Source: Ornithinibacillus halophilus (GTDB lineage: Bacteria; Bacillota; Bacilli; Bacillales; Amphibacillaceae). Taken from it: 64,000 bases of DNA. The notes below the pieces were generated by a model. It was not told the origin of the DNA. It worked only from the letters and a program-made list of their open reading frames with translations, and did not search any database. This document shows, piece by piece, positions 58,105 to 64,000 of this stretch (positions within the stretch are counted from its first letter, which is position 1; every line of letters begins with the position of its first letter). The DNA is taken from assembly GCF_900129485.1 (NCBI RefSeq), contig NZ_FQVW01000001.1, forward strand, positions 413,708 through 477,707. Direction: 5' to 3'. Position numbers and translations under genes: made by a program.

Positions 58105-58197
58105 TGGAGGAGGTAGAGGGATTCGAACCCCCGCGCGGTTTGACCCGCCTGTCGGTTTTCAAGACCGATCCCTTCAGCCAGACTTGGGTATACCTCC
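58105..58197 (-). tRNA. tRNA-Ser (TGA)
   Basis: 93 nt with long variable arm; acceptor GGAGGTA with TACCTCC, anticodon TGA in CTTGAAAA, encoded CCA. Confidence 0.96.
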
Positions 58198-58211
58198 GTA
58201 TAAGAAAATCA

Positions 58212-58288
58212 TGGTGGACCCTGCAGGACTCGAACCTGCGACCGATCGGTTATGAGCCGATAGCTCTAACCAACTGAGCTAAGGGTCC
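58212..58288 (-). tRNA. tRNA with CAT anticodon, probably Ile2 (lysidine)
   Basis: 77 nt, acceptor GGACCCT, anticodon loop GGCTCATAACC. The body resembles the Ile2 tRNA of B. subtilis (GGACCTT acceptor, same loop) more than elongator tRNA-Met, so C34 is probably modified to lysidine to read AUA. Confidence 0.88.
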
Positions 58289-58306
58289 AGATTACATTTC
58301 TAAAAA

Positions 58307-58383
58307 TGGGGCGACCGGTGGGAATCGAACCCACGAATGCCGGAGCCACAATCCGGTGCGTTAACCACTTCGCCACGACCGCC
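58307..58383 (-). tRNA. tRNA-His (GTG)
   Basis: 77 nt with the extra G-1 opposite C73 expected for His; anticodon GTG in ATTGTGGC, encoded CCA. Confidence 0.96.
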
Positions 58384-58402
58384 ATGGTAAATTTTTAAAA
58401 AA

Positions 58403-58479
58403 TGGTAGCGGCGGAGGGGATCGAACCCACGACCTCACGGGTATGAACCGTACGCTCTCGCCAGCTGAGCTACGCCGCC
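58403..58479 (-). tRNA. tRNA-Met (CAT), elongator
   Basis: 77 nt, GGCGGCGTAGCTCAG at the 5' end, anticodon CAT in GGTTCATACC; close in body to the elongator Met tRNA of B. subtilis. Confidence 0.95.
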
Positions 58480-58482
58480 ACA

Positions 58483-58557
58483 TGGCTCCACAGGTAGGAT
58501 TCGAACCTACGACCGATCGGTTAACAGCCGATTGCTCTACCACTGAGCTACTGTGGA
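58483..58557 (-). tRNA. tRNA-Asn (GTT)
   Basis: 75 nt, acceptor TCCACAG with CTGTGGA, anticodon GTT in GCTGTTAAC, encoded CCA. Its 5' part is repeated 156 bp away at 58688-58718. Confidence 0.96.
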
Positions 58558-58607
58558 ATAATTTAAGCTGAATTACTTACCATTTATAAAACTTATCCCA
58601 GGATAGT

Positions 58608-58687
58608 TACCCCTGCGTCTTCTAGCAATTACGAGGATGTAGATTCCTCGGGGTTACTCGTAGCATATTCGGTGGAAGTAATGCTCG
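58608..58687. repeat. fragment of the dispersed repeat between tRNA copies
   Basis: CCTGCGTCTTCTAG, ATTCCTCGG and AAGTAATGCT match parts of the repeats at 49865-50390 and 62956-63367 and its nearby remnant. It is enclosed between the tRNA-Asn gene and its 31-bp partial copy. Confidence 0.6.
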
Positions 58688-58718
58688 TTGCTCTACCACT
58701 GAGCTACTGTGGAATAAT
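58688..58718 (-). pseudogene. partial duplicate of the tRNA-Asn 5' end
   Basis: 31 bp identical to 58532-58562 (the 5' half of tRNA-Asn plus 5 bp of upstream DNA). The rest of the tRNA is missing, so it cannot fold. It lies at the outer end of a fragment of the dispersed repeat. Confidence 0.85.
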
Positions 58719-58891
58719 AAATAATATTCTTATTAGCAACGCTATTAAATATAGCATGTTCGACATTGTTTGTCAATAAAATTTTCTATGTATGTCTTTT
58801 AAAGAACAATAATTACTATAGCATCTTATTTAATAGTTTGCAACTACAAAACTAAAAATAAAATAATTCTAAATAGATTTCCTTATCCTGT

Positions 58892-58931
58892 AAAAAACAT
58901 GCTATTTCAATAAAGAAATAGCATGTTTTTA
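58892..58931 (-). terminator. terminator after nptA
   Basis: AAAAACATGCTATTTC pairs with GAAATAGCATGTTTTT around a short loop, just past the nptA stop. Confidence 0.9.
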
Positions 58932-58939
58932 AATAATCT

Positions 58940-60565
58940 TTATTCACCTAGTACTTCCTCAGCGATATTTACTGCATGGTCGCCAATACGTTCAAGGTTA
59001 CTTATAATATCAACGAATACAATACCTGCAGAGCCACTACATACTCCCTCATTCACTCGGATAATATGCTTTTTACGATAATTTCTTTCCATCTTATCAA
59101 TTTCATCTTCTTTTTGTACTACTGCTAACGCTTCTTCTCGATCCATACTATCTAATGCTTTCACTGCTTGTTTCACCGTTAATATCGTTAAATCAAACAT
59201 ATTATTTAAATCTTCTTGTGCTTGTTCGGTTAATTGAACTTTATTAGAAATTTTATAATCAATTAACTCTATAATATTTTCAAAATGGTCACCAATTCGC
59301 TCAATATCACGAACGGAATCCATCATGGCCGTATGTTTTGCACTTTCTGCTTCTGTCATTGATCGCCCAGATAATTCAATAAGGTAATCAGTTATTTTAC
59401 GATCCAAGTTGTTTAATGCACCCTCAACTTGCATAGCCATTTCTGAATGTTTTTGTTGATTTGTTGTTAAGTACAAATTGGTTTCCTCTAGACCTTTAGC
59501 TGCATATTCACCCATGCGTACTACTTCAGCTTTAGCTTGTTCTAATGCTAAAGAAGAAGATTGTTGAATGAATATTGGGTCTAAATGTTTTGGTTTATAT
59601 TCAATAATGACATCTTTACCTGGAATAATTTTTGTTACTAACCATGCCAACGCACCAACAAACGGTAATTGGATTAATGTATTAGTGATGTTAAATGTAC
59701 CGTGAGCAAAAGCAATTGTCATTGGTTCATTTAAGTCAAATTGAGTTTGTAGGAACAAAATTAGTTGAGTAAATAAACCTAAGAACACAATAAAAATTGT
59801 TGCCCCAACTAAGTTAAAAATAACATGAGTATAGGCTGCTCTTTTAGCTGCAACAGAAGCACCCAATGATGCGAGTACTGCTGTAATAGTAGTACCTAAG
59901 TTATCACCAAATAAGACTGGGATTGCTGCCCGTAATTCTATAGCACCTTCTGCAAATAACCCTTGCAGAATCCCAATAGTGGCACTGGAGCTTTGTACAA
60001 TTAGTGTAAACACTGTTCCAATTACTACACCAAGGATTGGATTATCACTCATACTAACCGTTAATTCATGGAAAGATTCTAATGATCTTAATGGTTTCAT
60101 TCCGCTACTCATTAATTCTAATCCAAAGAATAGAGCACCGAATCCAAACACTGCTTGGCCTACTGCAGTTACTTTTTTATTTTTAAAGAAGAATAGTAGG
60201 AAACAACCTACTGCTATTATTGGTAATGCATAAGCACCTATATCAAAACCAATGATAAACGCTGTAACAGTTGTACCTATATTGGCCCCCATAATAACAC
60301 CAATAGCTTGTCTCAATGTCATAAATCCAGCATTTACCAATCCTACTGTTAAAACAGTTGTACCTGAACTACTCTGAATTAAAATTGTTACAATTATTCC
60401 TGCAATAACCCCCATTATCGGGTTACTAGTAAAACGATCTAATATATCACGCAACCGATCCCCAGCAGATTTTTGTAGTCCTTCCCCCATATATTTAATA
60501 CCAAGTAAGAAAATACCTAATCCACCAAAAAACTCAAATAGGAGTGTCTGTAAATCGAATTCCAA
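58940..60565 (-). CDS. nptA: Na/Pi cotransporter with C-terminal PhoU-like domain (NptA)
   Basis: 541 aa. About eight to nine TM helices with the duplicated QSSSGTT and QSSSAT motifs of the NaPi-II family, then a cytoplasmic helical PhoU-like domain from about residue 340 (RDIERIGDHFENI and ISNLERIGDHAVNI). It imports or exports phosphate coupled to sodium, which suits a salt-adapted host. It is a candidate partner of the separate phoU upstream. Confidence 0.94.
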   Translation of the reverse strand: MEFDLQTLLFEFFGGLGIFLLGIKYMGEGLQKSAGDRLRDILDRFTSNPIMGVIAGIIVTILIQSSSGTTVLTVGLVNAGFMTLRQAIGVIMGANIGTTVTAFIIGFDIGAYALPIIAVGCFLLFFFKNKKVTAVGQAVFGFGALFFGLELMSSGMKPLRSLESFHELTVSMSDNPILGVVIGTVFTLIVQSSSATIGILQGLFAEGAIELRAAIPVLFGDNLGTTITAVLASLGASVAAKRAAYTHVIFNLVGATIFIVFLGLFTQLILFLQTQFDLNEPMTIAFAHGTFNITNTLIQLPFVGALAWLVTKIIPGKDVIIEYKPKHLDPIFIQQSSSLALEQAKAEVVRMGEYAAKGLEETNLYLTTNQQKHSEMAMQVEGALNNLDRKITDYLIELSGRSMTEAESAKHTAMMDSVRDIERIGDHFENIIELIDYKISNKVQLTEQAQEDLNNMFDLTILTVKQAVKALDSMDREEALAVVQKEDEIDKMERNYRKKHIIRVNEGVCSGSAGIVFVDIISNLERIGDHAVNIAEEVLGE

Positions 60566-60760
60566 TTGTTACTCCGTCCCTTCTTTATGTTGAAATATGT
60601 TTGTTTATTAGTAAGACGTCCTTCACTATTATTCTTGAAGATATACTTTTTGTAAATAGTATTAATAAATAATTAACATTAAATTTACAATTGAGTATAG
60701 AAAATAAGCTCTCTTCTTTTTTTACCCTAAGAATCCTTTATTATTCTTAAAGCCATAAAC

Positions 60761-60802
60761 AAAAAAAGAATTCCCTATTCCATTTTAGAATGGGGAATTC
60801 TA
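60761..60802 (-). terminator. terminator after the NfeD gene
   Basis: GAATTCCCTATTC with GAATGGGGAATTC, then T-rich sequence on the minus strand. Confidence 0.88.
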
Positions 60803-60809
60803 TACCTAC

Positions 60810-61445
60810 TTATTTTTTATTTTTTTCCACTAAGATTTTTGTTCCGTCGACTTGGACAACTGTAATTGCACTCCCTTTTTCAATCCATTGTCCATTTGAA
60901 AGTGCACTATAGTCTTTATTATCAATTCGAATCGTTCCAACTGGTCTTAGATCATTCAATGTTATCCCTTCTAAACCTACTAGATCTTTATAGGCTTCAT
61001 TCATAGAATTATAACCTGCTTCAGTAGTCAGTCTGTCCTTAAGTGTAATTTTCGTCCACATGTCACGCTTCTTAAATACTTTTAAGAAGAAGAATGACAA
61101 TCCTCCTCCAATTAACACACCTAAGACAGCGTATACGCCACCAGCAAAGGATTGTGCTGGCAATGCAACAGAAACAATCATACTAGCTACCCCAATTGTA
61201 GCTAACGTTCCATCATTTAACACCTTACCATCTATAATAATTAGTAATAATCCAATAAAATACAAAATAAGCATAATGATAAGAGAGCCTGTTTCTAAGT
61301 ATACTGTAAAATACACTGTTATAAATCCTATACCTAATAATCCGAATAAACCACGCATATTTACAAGGATCTCTCCAAATAAAAATAATGTAGCCAATCC
61401 TGTAATAACAAAACCAATCCAATCATACGTAAATATTTCCACCAT
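60810..61445 (-). CDS. NfeD family membrane protein (short form)
   Basis: 211 aa. Four to five TM helices (about 10-30, 33-55, 60-75, 85-100 and 105-125) and a C-terminal OB-fold domain (about 145-208) with VGLEGITLNDLRPVGTIRID. It lacks the ClpP-type protease half found in long NfeD. Such proteins associate with flotillin-like FloA/FloT; no flotillin gene is next to it here. Confidence 0.9.
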   Translation of the reverse strand: MVEIFTYDWIGFVITGLATLFLFGEILVNMRGLFGLLGIGFITVYFTVYLETGSLIIMLILYFIGLLLIIIDGKVLNDGTLATIGVASMIVSVALPAQSFAGGVYAVLGVLIGGGLSFFFLKVFKKRDMWTKITLKDRLTTEAGYNSMNEAYKDLVGLEGITLNDLRPVGTIRIDNKDYSALSNGQWIEKGSAITVVQVDGTKILVEKNKK

Positions 61446-61511
61446 ACATCCCTCCTCTACAATACATATACGTTTTCAGTTTACATTGGGTTTCATTTAA
61501 GGAGTAATAAT

Positions 61512-61826
61512 ATGAAAAGATTTTTACTTTTCCTATTCAGTATACTATTTTTAATCAGTGTATATAAAGATTTATCTACTGGAATAGAAATTAATAAGGA
61601 AGAAAATTTCGAGGTACCTTCAATAAACGAAGAGAATCCTTCTTTTAGTGTAGTTAAAATTAAAATAATGCCAGGAGATACATTTATTTCTATAATGGAT
61701 AATATTAATGAGCAAAACATACAAAACTTTGATCAAATGATTGCCGATTTTAAATCACTTAATCCTAATTCCGATCCCTATCAATTACAAGTTGAAACCT
61801 TTTATTATTTTCCTTTGTACAAGTAA
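61512..61826 (+). CDS. yqfZ: secreted LysM-like small protein, YqfZ-like
   Basis: 104 aa. N-terminal signal or anchor helix (MKRFLLFLFSILFLIS), then a domain with LysM-like features (IMPGDTFISIM, LNPNSDPYQL, YYFPLYK). YqfZ of B. subtilis is a LysM-type protein in the same region, hence the name. AAGGAG precedes the ATG. Confidence 0.72.
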   Translation: MKRFLLFLFSILFLISVYKDLSTGIEINKEENFEVPSINEENPSFSVVKIKIMPGDTFISIMDNINEQNIQNFDQMIADFKSLNPNSDPYQLQVETFYYFPLYK

Positions 61827-61858
61827 AAAGAGGCTGATTGAGCATCAGCCTCTTTATT
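61824..61858. terminator. bidirectional terminator yqfZ/yqfX
   Basis: AGAGGCTGA pairs with TCAGCCTCT, with A and T runs on the two sides; between convergent stops. Confidence 0.9.
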
Positions 61859-62268
61859 TAGACAAAGGGGACTATAAACAGCGTGATTAATATTGAAATT
61901 ACACCTGCTGCAATTGCTATATTACCTAAAGTTTCTGCATCACGATTTCTAGCTACAAAACCTACGATAATCCCAGCACCTCCTAGGATAATCGGTAACC
62001 AGAAGAATGAAGCAATTGATAATGCTAAGGCAATCCAGCCTACCGCTGTATTCGCTTGAGCACCTACATCATCATCAGTGCTAACTCGTTCACCTCTATA
62101 GTCATCTGCAGTTAATTCTGCAGCTGTTTCTTCATCACGATTACTATATGTCGCAATATATCCTGGTGAATCGAAATTTTTCGGTGCATTTGGTTCTATA
62201 TCTTCATCTAAGGTTCCACCGTGATTAGGAGCATCTTCTACATCATCCTTACGATTGTAATCATCCAT
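61858..62268 (-). CDS. yqfX: YqfX-like membrane protein
   Basis: About 136 aa: long acidic N-terminal half (residues 1-75, rich in Asp, Glu and Asn) and two TM helices at the C terminus (about 78-102 and 112-134). Start at ATG 62268 behind AAGGAGG. The position and topology fit B. subtilis YqfX. Function unknown. Confidence 0.78.
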   Translation of the reverse strand: MDDYNRKDDVEDAPNHGGTLDEDIEPNAPKNFDSPGYIATYSNRDEETAAELTADDYRGERVSTDDDVGAQANTAVGWIALALSIASFFWLPIILGGAGIIVGFVARNRDAETLGNIAIAAGVISILITLFIVPFV

Positions 62269-62428
62269 AATTACTGACCTCCTTTTATCCAACTTTGAGG
62301 TGCAGTTATAGTGTATGGTAAAGTCAAATAATTATAATGTTACTTTTTGGTACATTTAACAAAACATGTTGCACTCTATTTTCATATACATATATGTATA
62401 ACAAATGACAATAAAAAGGAGATTGTTT

Positions 62429-62713
62429 ATGTCAGTTTTTATTAAAGAACTTGTTTTAAATAAAATGAGGAATTTAACAACCCAAGATATAGTAAAAAAT
62501 GCCAGAAAATATGATTTCACAATATCAGAAGAAGAAGCAAAACATATTAATAATTATTTAAAAAACAATAAAGTTGATCCCTTTAAAGAAAGAGACAGAA
62601 AAATTATGTTAAAAGAACTAGCAAAAATTACAGACACCGAAACAGCAAAAAAAGCAAACAAATTATTTTTGAAGCTAATAAAACAATATGGATTAGAATC
62701 CATGATGGATTAA
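62429..62713 (+). CDS. yqfT: DUF2624 protein YqfT
   Basis: 94 aa, all-helical and basic, LVLNKMRNLTTQDIVKNARKY near the start. AAAAAGGAG precedes the ATG at 62429. Its function is unknown. In B. subtilis ispG and a Fur-family regulator lie between yqfZ/yqfX and yqfT; they are absent here. Confidence 0.85.
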   Translation: MSVFIKELVLNKMRNLTTQDIVKNARKYDFTISEEEAKHINNYLKNNKVDPFKERDRKIMLKELAKITDTETAKKANKLFLKLIKQYGLESMMD

Positions 62714-62955
62714 ATAAATCTGCAATCAACAAGAATTTGGGCTAACAAGATGTAGGTCATGCAAACATTGCCATAAAAGGAATTAGGTCGGGCGAGTAAT
62801 CGTAAGCACAAACAAGTAATGCTACGCAGCAGGCTGGTAAATAACTCAATCTCTATAATACAAAGTTGAACAATTACCTTGAGGGTAGGTAGAATGTTAG
62901 TCTTTAGGTGTAATCTATTTTTTAATGAATTATTCAATTCTGATGTAACTGCTTT
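62714..62955. other. gene-free region after yqfT
   Basis: No credible gene. GGGCGAGTAATCG near 62788 and AAGTAATGCTACGCAGCAG near 62815 match parts of the dispersed repeat, so it holds a decayed piece of another copy next to copy 2. Confidence 0.55.
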
Positions 62956-63367
62956 GTTGATTTGCACTGCGGACAGTCGCTTTCCGTGGGCACTGCCTCA
63001 GCCAGGCAACCTCTTGAATATACATCAGTGCAGCCTTGCACCGAGGAATGATGCTACCGTGTGAAAGTGGAAGACGCAGGTGCATCAAGTGGGGGCTTCG
63101 ATCACGTGCTGTTCCCGCAGGAAAAATGTTTTCGGTGGGGCGAGTAATCGCAGTCCCAAGGAAGGCTAAGTCAGAGGAGCATCGCACGCAGAATATGCAA
63201 ATGGAAATGCATTTTCAAGGATTCGACTGCCCTCCGCTCCAATCAACTAGTGAAATTGCAGTAGGTCCATAATTCTTATTGTCTAAGAATACTTACTAGC
63301 GTAAGAAATACACGTAGACTCCGGCGGGAGCAGAGGCATAGGTGAGACCCCACAGTGCGTTAGCGAG
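62956..63367. repeat. dispersed repeat, copy 2 (inverted)
   Basis: Reverse complement of most of 49865-50390. It ends at CACAGTGCGTTAGCGAGG, where copy 1 continues (CTCCTCGTGCTACGCACTG); the IS1182-type element begins here and so seems to have cut the repeat. Several short frames overlap but show no coding character. Confidence 0.85.
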
Positions 63368-64000
63368 GGCACTGAAAAAGTCCCTTTATAAAATTTTGTG
63401 TAAGTTAGTATTATTTTGTGATTAATGTAAACGATTCTATTATAATAAAGGTAACAGTTGGAAAGTGGTGAGTTCGTTGTTACAGAAACAAGAATCGTTT
63501 ACGTTAAGTTCATATACAGATCTGTATGATCTGGTTGTTCCTGAAGATAATTTATTACGTCAAATGAATGAACTAGTTGATTTTTCATTTATCTTAGATG
63601 AATTAAAAGAAAAATACTGTTTAGATAATGGTCGTAATGCAGTTTCTCCTATTAGAATGTTTAAGTATTTATTATTAAAAACTATCTTCGATATATCAGA
63701 TGTTGACGTGGTGGAACGTTCTAAGTATGATATGTCATTTAAGTATTTTTTGAACTATGCACCGGAAGACAAAGTAATTCATCCCAGTTCATTGACGAAG
63801 TTTCGTCGAACACGATTAGTTGACATGGATTTATTGGATATGTTGATTCATAAATCAGTTGAAATTGCTCTTGAACACGGATTAATAGAGTCGAAGACAA
63901 TCATAGTTGATGCAACACACTCTGCATCACGTTACTGTGCAAAAACAGCGAAGGAGTTCCTTCAAGAGAAATCAAAACAATTACGTAAAACAATTTATCA
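63368..64000 (+). mobile_element. IS1182-family element, left end (runs off the window)
   Basis: Begins with GGGCACTGAAAAAGTCCC, probably the terminal inverted repeat, inserted in repeat copy 2. The transposase reads rightward. The right end is outside the window. Confidence 0.8.
63477..64000 (+). CDS. IS1182-family transposase, 5' part
   Basis: Open from a TTG at 63477 (or GTG 63468) to the window edge, over 170 codons. SSYTDLYDLVVPEDNLLRQM, DGRNAVSPIRMFKYLLLK-like and DVVERSKYDMSFKYFLNYAPED are typical of the N-terminal DUF772 region; the DDE domain starts with IIVDATHSASRY. No stop appears, so it may be intact. It is truncated only by the window. Confidence 0.92.
   Translation, partial: MLQKQESFTLSSYTDLYDLVVPEDNLLRQMNELVDFSFILDELKEKYCLDNGRNAVSPIRMFKYLLLKTIFDISDVDVVERSKYDMSFKYFLNYAPEDKVIHPSSLTKFRRTRLVDMDLLDMLIHKSVEIALEHGLIESKTIIVDATHSASRYCAKTAKEFLQEKSKQLRKTIY

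Noticed and set aside
58089..58543. 60-62 codon frames over the tRNA cluster
   Set aside because: They run through tRNA genes and are produced by tRNA sequence read in translation.
62879..63272. Three short overlapping frames on both strands
   Set aside because: Inside repeat copy 2, overlapping each other, no Shine-Dalgarno.

Overview
The window looks like the chromosome of a low-GC, endospore-forming Bacillaceae bacterium, probably from the salt- or alkali-adapted group around Oceanobacillus, Virgibacillus and Gracilibacillus. The reasons are the gene order, which follows the B. subtilis spoIVB-to-yqf segment almost gene for gene, the complete spoIIIA operon, comG, SpoVAF and GluP, and an OLE RNA locus. 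OLE RNA is typical of extremophilic Firmicutes. The genus is an inference.

Layout: 0-20.8 kb is almost all minus strand: spoIVB, recN, ahrC, tlyA, oapA, OLE RNA, ispA, xseB, xseA, folD, nusB, asp23-like yqhY, accC, accB, spoIIIAH to AA, efp, papA, aroQ, yqhR. 21-33.4 kb holds yqhP, yqhO, mntR, a DinB-like protein, a second RsgA-type GTPase behind a leader-peptide/terminator region, a B12-dependent ribonucleotide reductase gene split by a group I intron, yqhL, and the glycine cleavage genes gcvT-PA-PB under a tandem glycine riboswitch. 33.6-43 kb holds yqhH-yqhG, aroK-yqzE, the comG competence pilus operon (comGD frameshifted), a Cys-rich HTH regulator, yqgY, yqgX and yqgW. 43-57.7 kb holds an LtaS-type synthase, glcK, yqgQ, spoVAF, gluP, yqgO, yqgN, rpmG, two envelope proteins, phoU, pbpA, yqgE and sodA. 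57.9-64 kb holds six tRNA genes, a Na/Pi cotransporter, an NfeD protein, yqfZ-, yqfX- and yqfT-like genes, a dispersed repeat and the start of an IS1182-family element.

Most of the window is ordinary Bacillus core. The parts that stand out are: the OLE RNA plus oapA pair in the place where dxs usually sits; the group I intron in nrdJ, with a pairable P1 and precise exon joining; a strong promoter, 22-codon leader peptide, terminator and a 12-bp candidate antiterminator ahead of the RsgA paralog; a -1 slippery heptamer exactly at the comGD frame break; yqzE, which has no ATG/GTG/TTG start but an ATC behind a strong Shine-Dalgarno; and a GC-richer ~400-500 bp dispersed repeat present in two inverted copies plus fragments, one fragment lying inside a partial duplication of tRNA-Asn.

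Functional links: the minus-strand sporulation genes (spoIVB, spoIIIA, SpoVAF) serve mother-cell/forespore signalling, the feeding-tube complex and germination. accBC, ispA and folD feed lipid, isoprenoid and one-carbon metabolism, and gcv links to folate through FolD. phoU and NptA suggest phosphate handling without the pst operon in its B. subtilis position.
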